DNA of 6,476 bases from an uncultured Collinsella sp. (lineage in GTDB: Bacteria > Actinomycetota > Coriobacteriia > Coriobacteriales > Coriobacteriaceae): the NCBI GenBank assembly GCA_902492855.1, contig CABUMU010000108.1, positions 1 through 6,476 on the forward strand, in the 5' to 3' direction. The notes beneath the pieces were generated by a model. That model saw nothing but the letters and a program-made list of their open reading frames with translations, was not told the DNA's origin and made no database searches. Positions 1-5,430 of the stretch are shown here, piece by piece. Numbering within the stretch: position 1 is the first letter of the stretch; every line of letters begins with the position of its first letter. The position numbers and the translations under genes are program-made.

Positions 1-2278
1 GCTCCAGCACGTCGTGGACAAAGTTGCCCTTTTCCATGTTGCCAAAGCCCGCGTCGATCGACTGGGGCTTCACGCGGTACGAGACGAACCAGCATAGCGG
101 GCAGGTCGAATAGGCCTCGATCTGCGAGGCGGACGTCAGACGCGGCACGAGCGGCGCGTCCTCACCCTCGCCATCGCGACGGCGCAGGACCAAATACGGC
201 ACGGCCTCGGCACTCAGATGCTGAGGGGCTTCACAGGTCACGCGCTCGCGCTTGAGGCCTTCACCTGCCGCGGGATCAAAGTCGGCGATGATATCGCCCT
301 CGCCCACGCGCATGGGCTTGGCAGCGCCAGCGGCCTCGGCATGTGCCCACAGCTCGGTCCATACGGCTGCCGGGTAGCACTCGCGTGCCTGGCGATCGTG
401 CGTCACACGGGCGAGCGCGACCGGACCGCTCGCCGCCTGCATCGCACGGCCAAAGCGCACGCGCAGCAGGGCAGCGGGCTCCAAAGACACGCCGTCGCGG
501 CGCAGCTCGGCTGTCAACGTGGCAAGCGGGCCCTCTTCGTGCGAAAGCGGATAGCTGTCCAGGTCGACATCGGCAAACAGCACGGCATCGTAGCTGCCGG
601 GGCGCAGAGCCGCCGCATCGGCAAGCGAAGCAAAACGAACCTGAGCACGCGGCGCGCGGTCAACCTCGTGGGTCTCGTAATCATAGGCGGTGCTACGCTT
701 GTCCACCTTAGTGCGAATGCCATCGAGCACGGGAACGGTCGCGGCCTGCGACACGTCGAGCGCGCGGGCGCCGTTCATAAGGATGTCGATGGCGTGGCGC
801 AGCAGGGCTACCTCCGCCTGGCGACGGGCCTGGCCATCCAAGCTGCCCAGCGAGCGATCGGGCAACGCCTCGGCAACGGCAAGCATGGCCTTGAGCGCCG
901 TCACGGGCTTGTCACGCCACAGAGCCTGGAACACGTCCGAGACCACACACGGTACGTTCTTAAACCAGTTATCGTCGCTCGCTGCCTTGCGCGCGCCCCT
1001 CACCTGGCCTTGGACACTCTGCAGCAGGCTCTTAACGCCCGCGGTAGTCTTGCTGCGCGAGAGACGCATATTCTTATCGAAGGTACGGGCATTGACGGCA
1101 TCAGCGCCCGAAAGCGGACTGTAGATCCAGTCGGTAAGCTCTGGAGCGGGCCACCACTCGGTCTTGGAAGCGGTGCCCTCGTCGGCGGCTTTCATACGCT
1201 CGATCAGGTTGGCGAGCGCCGTAAACTGCCTGCCCGCGATGGACTGGGAAAACGCCGTGAACTCAGCCGTCTCGGCCGCAATGTGACGCGCCGCCAGACG
1301 AGAGGCGAGTTCGCCGAACAGCTGGGGCGCCCGGGCGGAAACCACGAGCACGCGCGCGGGGTCGGCGGGCGTTGCAGCAGCTTTATCGGCTTTGGACTCC
1401 TTGCGCGCTTTCACCAACTTATCGATGGCGTCCGCATAAGCATGAGCACGGGCATGGGGGCCAGCGACCTCAATAAAGGCAGGCTGAGCGGCGGTCTCGC
1501 AAGCGACATCAGACGCGCCGGCACCCTCCCCCAGCGGCGCGATCTCAAACAGCACACCGCGGGCATCAAATGCCGCGGCAAGCTCCTCGCGCATCGCCGC
1601 CTGCTCGCGGGCAAGCAGCACGACGACCTCTCCCCCATTGTTCGCCACGGCAGACAGCAGCTCGAGCAGACCGTGCGCAAACGACGTGATACCGCGCACG
1701 CATACGGCGCGAGTGCACGCCGGCAGGCTATCGGCCAGGGCACCGGCCATAATGTCGGCTGCCTCGCAGGGCTCGACCATATCTCGACGGTCCAAACCGC
1801 CCGCGTAGGCACGCAAAAGCTCAAACACACGAGCCTCGGCATCGCTTTTTGGCTCAGGCTGGCAATTGTTGCCACCGCATCGCTCGGCCGTCGTCCCCGC
1901 CACACCCGGCAGCACATCGCGGGCCATGCGCGCAAGCATGCGCACCGTGCCCTGGCTGCGCGAAAGCGGCTGCAGGTCGGCATCGTCGAGACGCGTGACC
2001 ATGTCCGAGAGCAGCATCTGGCGCTGCAGGTTGTCGACAAAACCGCGCCCGTCGCCCAAAAGCTCCCAAATCGAGCGAAGCCACGATGTAGGCGTCTTGT
2101 AGTCGATACCCAGCGAAACGCCGGCTTCCGCCGCATCATGACGGCACAGGTCGAGCTCGGCAAACGTAGGTGCCAGCAACACGGCACGCCCGTGACGGGC
2201 AATAAGGTCGGCAAGCAACGCCGACTCGGCATCGCTCAAATCCGTGCCGGCATTGGTGGTATAGATTCGAACAGGCAT
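1..2278 (-). CDS. addB: AddB-like ATP-dependent nuclease subunit B (PD-(D/E)XK nuclease family), 3' end missing
   Basis: Reading back from the ATG at 2278, the minus strand is open for 759 codons to the window edge without a stop, beginning MPVRIYTTNAGTDLSDAESA. AddB pairs with AddA in double-strand-break end resection. Residues about 1-300 look like an inactivated helicase half. A UvrD-like segment starts near residue 305 (ARVLVVSARAPQLFGEL), and a motif V-like strand is at about 563-577 (YDAVLFADVDLDSYP). The start of the nuclease domain is at about 715-759: ASQIEAYSTCPLCWF with Cys726, then a Gly and His755 in NFVHDVLE. This matches the AddB layout, in which the first Fe-S cysteine opens the nuclease domain. 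The catalytic D/E-K residues and the last three cysteines would lie beyond the edge. I see no Walker A motif (GxxxxGK[ST]). GGAGG at 2282-2286 is only 3 nt from the ATG, a tight spacing. The gene lies downstream of yerC on the same strand, but a terminator separates them. RecC/RexB-type relatives are the alternative. Confidence 0.78.
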   Translation of the reverse strand, partial: MPVRIYTTNAGTDLSDAESALLADLIARHGRAVLLAPTFAELDLCRHDAAEAGVSLGIDYKTPTSWLRSIWELLGDGRGFVDNLQRQMLLSDMVTRLDDADLQPLSRSQGTVRMLARMARDVLPGVAGTTAERCGGNNCQPEPKSDAEARVFELLRAYAGGLDRRDMVEPCEAADIMAGALADSLPACTRAVCVRGITSFAHGLLELLSAVANNGGEVVVLLAREQAAMREELAAAFDARGVLFEIAPLGEGAGASDVACETAAQPAFIEVAGPHARAHAYADAIDKLVKARKESKADKAAATPADPARVLVVSARAPQLFGELASRLAARHIAAETAEFTAFSQSIAGRQFTALANLIERMKAADEGTASKTEWWPAPELTDWIYSPLSGADAVNARTFDKNMRLSRSKTTAGVKSLLQSVQGQVRGARKAASDDNWFKNVPCVVSDVFQALWRDKPVTALKAMLAVAEALPDRSLGSLDGQARRQAEVALLRHAIDILMNGARALDVSQAATVPVLDGIRTKVDKRSTAYDYETHEVDRAPRAQVRFASLADAAALRPGSYDAVLFADVDLDSYPLSHEEGPLATLTAELRRDGVSLEPAALLRVRFGRAMQAASGPVALARVTHDRQARECYPAAVWTELWAHAEAAGAAKPMRVGEGDIIADFDPAAGEGLKRERVTCEAPQHLSAEAVPYLVLRRRDGEGEDAPLVPRLTSASQIEAYSTCPLCWFVSYRVKPQSIDAGFGNMEKGNFVHDVLE

Positions 2279-2360
2279 GGTCCTCCGCTCAAACCGTTCG
2301 CAATAATCATTGCATCCATCCTACCCGCCCACGCCAACAGATTTGCCCCACGCCAACAGA
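2279..2360 (-). promoter_or_regulatory. Upstream region of addB, with a small dyad; no clear promoter
   Basis: This is the leader and probable promoter region of the AddB-like gene. It holds the Shine-Dalgarno GGAGG (minus strand, 2282-2286), a short dyad GCAAT-AATC-ATTGC at 2300-2313, and the first copy of the tandem repeat described separately. A -10-like TAGGAT is readable on the minus strand near 2316-2321, but no matching -35 stands out at 16-18 nt. I therefore cannot place the promoter with confidence. The dyad could be an operator or chance. Confidence 0.3.
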
Positions 2361-2364
2361 TTTG
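2328..2364. repeat. Tandem direct repeat, 2 x 18 bp
   Basis: CCCACGCCAACAGATTTG occurs at 2328-2345 and again, identical, at 2347-2364, with one base between (period 19). The last four bases of the second copy are also the outer end of the large palindrome. The repeat lies 50-86 bp upstream of the AddB-like start codon. It may be a slippage duplication, a pair of protein-binding sites, or a by-product of insertion of the palindromic element. Confidence 0.85.
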
Positions 2365-2449
2365 ATCCCTTGGGGACGGAGGAAAACGGATCATCGAGGG
2401 GGTCAGTCTAACCCGGTGATCCGTTTTCCTCCGTCACCAAGGGATCAAA
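2361..2449. repeat. Large near-perfect palindromic element (36-bp arms)
   Basis: Arm 2361-2396 is the reverse complement of 2414-2449, with one internal mismatch (2374/2436) and one G-T pair (2394/2416). The arms start TTTGATCCCTTGG and continue GACGGAGGAAAACGGATCA. The 17-base centre can itself fold, as GGT.AG/CT.ACC at 2401-2413. Transcribed in either direction, this would give a long stem-loop. It contains no ORF. It lies between two genes transcribed the same way and abuts the yerC terminator, sharing part of its A/T tract. Its size and symmetry fit a REP/MITE-like dispersed intergenic repeat. No target-site duplication is evident. Confidence 0.85.
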
Positions 2450-2474
2450 AAACCGCCCCCGGAGGAGCGGTTTT
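2447..2474 (-). terminator. Intrinsic terminator of the yerC-like gene
   Basis: On the minus strand this reads AAAACCGC, then a hairpin closed by GCGGTTTT, followed by TTTTTT (complement of 2447-2452). The stem pairs 2449-2456 with 2467-2474, plus two further G-C pairs beyond one mismatch, closing a CGGA loop at 2460-2463. It starts 24 nt after the yerC stop codon, where a terminator is expected. On the plus strand the hairpin is followed by only four T, so it acts mainly in the minus direction. Confidence 0.8.
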
Positions 2475-2497
2475 GCACAATTCGTTTTTGGCGCGGC

Positions 2498-2797
2498 CTA
2501 CTCGCCATCCTCCAGCTTAATGAGGATCTTGCGGTAGCCACCGTACTCGCCGTTGAGCGCCTTGGACACACGGCTCACCGTGGTGGACGAAGCGCCGGTA
2601 CGCGCCTGAACCTCGACATAGGGCTCGCCCTCGTCCAGGTAACGCGCGACCTGCAAACGCTGCGATAGATCGCAAATCTCGCGCGGCGTGCAGATATCGG
2701 TCAAGAACGCTTGGATATCTTTCTCGTCGTCCAAAAGGCTAAATGCGTGGACCAGCTGCTTGACATCAGGCTTGTCAAACATGTTCTCGATATTCAT
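2498..2797 (-). CDS. YerC/YecD family TrpR-related DNA-binding protein
   Basis: This 99-residue protein starts MNIENMFDKPDVKQLVHAF. It has the features of the YerC/YecD branch of the TrpR superfamily, whose members are usually about 100 residues. An N-terminal helical part (about 10-35) is followed by TPREICDLSQRLQVARYLDEG (about 37-57). The helix-turn-helix spans about 58-80 (YVEVQARTGASSTTVSRVSKAL), and the typical NGEYGGYRKIL follows. TrpR-type proteins bind operator DNA as dimers. The YerC ligand and regulon are not established, and there is no trp gene here. The first ATG is preferred: a weak GGTGAT lies just upstream, whereas a start at Met6 would cut the conserved N-terminus. A terminator follows the stop. 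The gene probably forms a single-gene transcript, divergent from the holin-family gene. Confidence 0.92.
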   Translation of the reverse strand: MNIENMFDKPDVKQLVHAFSLLDDEKDIQAFLTDICTPREICDLSQRLQVARYLDEGEPYVEVQARTGASSTTVSRVSKALNGEYGGYRKILIKLEDGE

Positions 2798-2903
2798 CGA
2801 TCACCGCCAAACCCGCCAAAAGGCATCGAAGTTGATACTGACATCGGGCATCGTTCGCCCGTAAATATGCAATAAAACTATGCATGGGCCATTTGCCCGT
2901 AGC

Positions 2904-2934
2904 AGTGTAGCACACCACCAAACTAAAGTGACAA
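2904..2934 (-). promoter_or_regulatory. Candidate promoter of the yerC-like gene
   Basis: On the minus strand, TTGTCA (2929-2934) serves as -35 and TACACT (2904-2909) as -10. The -10 is preceded by TGC, an extended -10. The spacer is 19 nt, longer than ideal, which the TGN element may offset. The predicted start near 2897 gives a leader of about 100 nt. Assigned by motif matching only. Confidence 0.45.
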
Positions 2935-3011
2935 GACTCTCTGTCAGCGGCACGTTTTTCAGGACGAACGCCGTTTAGAAACCGAATGCGCACGTAAGCT
3001 CCACGAATATT

Positions 3012-3020
3012 TGAGACAAT
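3012..3020 (+). promoter_or_regulatory. Weak extended -10 candidate for the holin-family gene
   Basis: TGAGACAAT at 3012-3020 fits TGN plus a -10 hexamer (GACAAT). No good -35 lies 16-18 nt upstream. The transcript would start near 3027, inside a GC-rich hairpin-forming leader of about 95 nt. Low confidence. Confidence 0.3.
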
Positions 3021-3122
3021 GGGCGCCCAAACACCGCGGCGCGCCCGCGCAACCATCCAAGTCGCCGCCGCAAGCCGCTTCACGCGACGCCAGCAACCCC
3101 GGCGCAAGAAAGGATTCACGCC

Positions 3123-3488
3123 ATGCGCTTTATGCTTAACTGGCTCTTCACCTCGATCGCCATCGCGATCGCCACGTTCCTCGTCCCCGGTATCCAACCC
3201 TTCGGCTTTGCCGAGGCCTGGGTCTGCTTTGCCTTTGTGGGACTGTTCCTCAACATCGTCGATTCGTTCGTCAAACCGTTCCTCACGGTCATCTCGCTGC
3301 CGCTCACGATCATTACGCTCGGCATTTTCCAGCTCGTGCTCAACAGCTTTATGCTGGAGCTCGCCAGCTACCTGTCGGTCAACCTGTTGGGCGTCGGCAT
3401 CTCCATCGCCGGCTTTGGCTCGGCCTTTATGGGCAGCATCCTAGTGTCCATCATGCGCAGCATCCTCGATAGTATTGCCGAGGACTAG
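3123..3488 (+). CDS. Phage holin family (PF04020, YvlD-like) four-helix membrane protein
   Basis: This 121-residue, strongly hydrophobic protein starts MRFMLNWLFTSIAIAIATFL. Four membrane segments are visible at about 5-25, 30-50, 55-80 and 85-112. The family signature is clear: NIVDSFVKPFLTVISLPLTI, then ITLGIFQLVLNSFML. Length and layout match PF04020 (Phage_holin_4_2). Despite the name, these are usually chromosomal inner-membrane proteins of unknown function, and no endolysin or phage gene is nearby. AAAGGA about 8 nt upstream of the ATG supports this start. A strong terminator follows, so the gene is probably transcribed alone, convergent with the Rrf2 regulator. A role in envelope stress is possible from some relatives but nothing here shows it. 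Confidence 0.9.
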   Translation: MRFMLNWLFTSIAIAIATFLVPGIQPFGFAEAWVCFAFVGLFLNIVDSFVKPFLTVISLPLTIITLGIFQLVLNSFMLELASYLSVNLLGVGISIAGFGSAFMGSILVSIMRSILDSIAED

Positions 3489-3489
3489 A

Positions 3490-3506
3490 ACGGCCATTCC
3501 GGCCGT
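3490..3506 (+). other. Short GC hairpin after the holin-family gene
   Basis: ACGGCC (3490-3495) pairs with GGCCGT (3501-3506) around a 5-base loop, starting 2 nt after the stop codon. No T tract follows, so it is not a terminator by itself. It may protect the mRNA 3' end or be incidental. Confidence 0.4.
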
Positions 3507-3528
3507 GTCTGTCTCAACAGCCCAAAAC

Positions 3529-3567
3529 GAAGGCCGCCCATCGCAAAAATGGGCGGCCTTCTTATTT
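3529..3567 (+). terminator. Strong intrinsic terminator, possibly bidirectional
   Basis: GAAGGCCGCCCAT (3529-3541) pairs perfectly with ATGGGCGGCCTTC (3549-3561): a 13-bp stem with a 7-base loop CGCAAAA. A T-rich tail, TTATTTG, follows. It ends the holin-family transcript. On the minus strand the stem is followed by GTTTTGGG, so it may also stop readthrough from the convergent Rrf2 gene, whose stop codon lies about 70 nt away. Confidence 0.85.
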
Positions 3568-3595
3568 GTCAAGTCTCAGAGGGCAAGAAAATCTA

Positions 3596-3620
3596 CCATT
3601 TCTACCCCGTCCCCAAATGG
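3596..3620 (-). repeat. Short inverted repeat sharing a core with the large palindrome
   Basis: CCATTT (3596-3601) and AAATGG (3615-3620) form a 6-bp inverted repeat with a 13-base loop. On the minus strand the loop region reads TTGGGGACGG (3607-3616), identical over 10 bases to 2370-2379 in the large palindrome arm. The T-rich TAGATTTTCTT follows on the minus strand, so the hairpin could also help terminate the Rrf2 transcript. It may be a remnant of the same repeat family. Confidence 0.45.
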
Positions 3621-3630
3621 CAGGTGTGGG

Positions 3631-4059
3631 CTAGATGACGTAGTCGAAGCCTTCGCTGGGGGCGACGAGCGTATCGAGCGTTACGCCGTCGAGGTAATCG
3701 TTGATGAGCTTGTCCAGGTTCTTCCACACGTCGAGCGTGGGGCACTCATCAGATCGCGAGCAACCCTTGCAGTCGCCATCCAGGCAGGCGACCGGCGCTA
3801 GGCTACCCTCGGTCAGGCGCAGGATCTCGCCCACCGTGTACTGCTCGGGCGGGCGCGTGAGCACATAGCCGCCGCCCTTGCCACGCATGCCCGAAAGCAT
3901 GTTGGCGCGCACGAGCGTAGCCAAGATGTTCTCGAGATATTTCTCGGAAATCCCCTGTCGCGCCGCAATCTCTTTGAGCGGGATGCGACCGGCCGCCTGG
4001 TGCTCGGCCAGGTCAACCATAACGCGCAGGGCGTACCTGCCCTTAGTAGAAACCAACAT
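3631..4059 (-). CDS. Rrf2 family transcriptional regulator with four-cysteine cluster (IscR/CymR type)
   Basis: This 142-residue protein starts MLVSTKGRYALRVMVDLAEH, the standard Rrf2 N-terminus, which fixes the start. A winged helix-turn-helix spans about 26-67: IPLKEIAARQGISEKYLENI, then a wing at GMRGKGGGYVL (57-67). The dimerisation helix is preceded by Cys92, Cys97, Cys100 and Cys106 (CLDGDCKGCSRSDECPT). E. coli IscR holds its Fe-S cluster with three cysteines (92, 98, 104) and a histidine in the same place. B. subtilis CymR lacks such a cluster and instead senses cysteine supply through CysK. This protein is therefore IscR-like in cysteines but CymR-like in context, since cysK is divergent next door. 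An AAAGG lies 11 nt upstream of the ATG. Likely targets, by inference, are itself and cysK. Confidence 0.93.
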   Translation of the reverse strand: MLVSTKGRYALRVMVDLAEHQAAGRIPLKEIAARQGISEKYLENILATLVRANMLSGMRGKGGGYVLTRPPEQYTVGEILRLTEGSLAPVACLDGDCKGCSRSDECPTLDVWKNLDKLINDYLDGVTLDTLVAPSEGFDYVI

Positions 4060-4095
4060 ATATAGTGCTGCCTTTCGGTCTTTTAGTCCGTAGAA

Positions 4096-4123
4096 ATTCT
4101 AGCCGAAAAATTGGTTTTGAAAA
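4096..4123 (-). promoter_or_regulatory. Candidate promoter of the Rrf2 regulator
   Basis: On the minus strand, TTTTCA (4118-4123) as -35 and TAGAAT (4096-4101, 5 of 6 to consensus) as -10 are separated by 16 nt. The start near 4089 gives a leader of about 30 nt. This promoter lies about 60 bp from the cysK promoter and does not overlap it. Confidence 0.5.
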
Positions 4124-4176
4124 TACCCGTTCCGGTCAAGATGGTTAATCAGCTCGTAATAATCTTCTATTTCCTA

Positions 4177-4205
4177 TTGCATTACTAGGCTTTAGTGTCT
4201 AGTAT
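4177..4205 (+). promoter_or_regulatory. Candidate cysK promoter
   Basis: TTGCAT (4177-4182) as -35 and TAGTAT (4200-4205) as -10 are separated by exactly 17 nt. The predicted start near 4212 gives a leader of about 100 nt. The -35 is a moderate match. The spacer is filled by an inverted repeat, reported separately as an operator candidate. Confidence 0.55.
4183..4204. promoter_or_regulatory. Operator-like dyad in the cysK core promoter
   Basis: TACTAG (4183-4188) and CTAGTA (4199-4204) form a perfect 6-bp inverted repeat with a 10-bp gap. With a one-base offset it extends to GCATTACTAG / CTAGTATGC. A second overlapping dyad, ACTA-N5-TAGT, is at 4184-4196. The 22-bp span suits a dimeric Rrf2-family repressor, and its place between -35 and -10 would block polymerase. 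Assignment to the neighbouring regulator is inference. Confidence 0.5.
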
Positions 4206-4214
4206 GCTTCCCAA

Positions 4215-4254
4215 CAGCTAAACGAACAACCTATAAGGTTTATGGGTTTAGCTG
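4215..4254 (+). promoter_or_regulatory. Nested stem-loop at the 5' end of the cysK leader
   Basis: CAGCTAAAC (4215-4223) pairs perfectly with GTTTAGCTG (4246-4254). Inside it, AACCT-ATA-AGGTT (4228-4240) forms a second perfect hairpin. The structure starts about 3 nt after the predicted cysK transcript start. No T tract follows, so it is not a terminator. I find no T-box or SAM-riboswitch motifs. It could stabilise the mRNA, regulate it, or act as a DNA-level binding site. Confidence 0.5.
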
Positions 4255-4312
4255 CTACACGCACCGTGAAACCACACGGCAACCAGCAACTTGAACACTT
4301 TGGAGGTTCACC

Positions 4313-5249
<937 letters not shown>

Positions 5250-5265
5250 GGGCCCGTCACTTGTC

Positions 5266-5292
5266 GATAGGCCCATGGCATGCCGGCCTATC
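5266..5292 (+). terminator. Possible weak terminator after cysK
   Basis: GATAGGCC (5266-5273) pairs perfectly with GGCCTATC (5285-5292) around an 11-base loop, 16 nt after the cysK stop codon. The following CTCTCTTCTGG is pyrimidine-rich but has no continuous T run, so termination may be partial. The stronger terminator at 5363-5401 may be the main stop for the cysK transcript. Confidence 0.4.
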
Positions 5293-5349
5293 CTCTCTTC
5301 TGGCTGCCTGAGCCCATCTCGTTAGGGTGTCCCACGAGACGTCCGAACT

Positions 5350-5358
5350 TGCTACAAT
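5350..5358 (+). promoter_or_regulatory. Extended -10 promoter candidate upstream of mnmA
   Basis: TGCTACAAT (5350-5358) is a TGN extended -10 with TACAAT, 5 of 6 to consensus. No convincing -35 lies 16-18 nt upstream. The start would be near 5365. It resembles the yerC-like -10 (TGCTACACT). A small hairpin (CTCGT-ta-GGG / CCCACGAG) at about 5319-5339 lies just upstream. Confidence 0.5.
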
Positions 5359-5362
5359 GTCT

Positions 5363-5401
5363 GCGGCGCGGAACCAGCCTCCCGCGCCGCTTTTCTTTTT
5401 T
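5363..5401 (+). terminator. Intrinsic terminator or attenuator in the mnmA leader
   Basis: GCGGCGCGG (5363-5371) pairs perfectly with CCGCGCCGC (5382-5390) around a 10-base loop, followed at once by TTTTCTTTTTT (5391-5401). This is a textbook rho-independent terminator. It ends 29 nt before the mnmA ATG, leaving no room for another promoter. It may end the cysK transcript, act as an attenuator, or both. Confidence 0.82.
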
Positions 5402-5430
5402 GGCCACATGCCACCAAGGAGAACCTCCCC

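Larger units (their letters stand above)
2798..3122. other. Divergent intergenic region (yerC-like / holin-family)
   Basis: This 325-bp stretch has no credible gene. The frames that cross it are arginine-rich shadows without homologous-looking sequence. It contains a minus-strand promoter for the yerC-like gene and a weak plus-strand candidate for the holin-family gene. The predicted yerC leader (about 100 nt) has two short hairpins, GGGC-aaat-GGCCC and CGGGC-N7-GCCCG. The holin-side leader (about 3021-3110) is very GC-rich and can fold GGGCGC against GCGCCC. I recognise no riboswitch class. Confidence 0.6.

Noticed and set aside
1411..2232. A 273-codon minus-strand frame inside the AddB-like gene
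   Set aside because: Out-of-frame shadow of the AddB-like gene with an Arg/Ser/Cys-rich sequence and no family signature.
218..2365. A 715-codon open frame on the plus strand
   Set aside because: It is codon-for-codon antiparallel to the AddB-like gene. Its translation is rich in Arg, His, Gly and Ala with no recognisable domain, whereas the minus strand has a coherent nuclease-family protein and a Shine-Dalgarno site. GC-rich codon use explains the missing stops.
3019..3444. A 141-residue Arg/Ser-rich frame over the holin-family gene
   Set aside because: Out-of-frame shadow. The 3123 frame gives a clean four-helix membrane protein of a known family with a good ribosome site.
3123..3488. 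A prophage lysis gene
   Set aside because: PF04020 proteins carry a holin name but are usually chromosomal. No endolysin, structural or integrase gene is nearby.
4206..4312. T-box or SAM riboswitch in the cysK leader
   Set aside because: No T-box sequence (AGGGTGGNACCGCG) and no SAM-I core is present, and there is no terminator in the leader.
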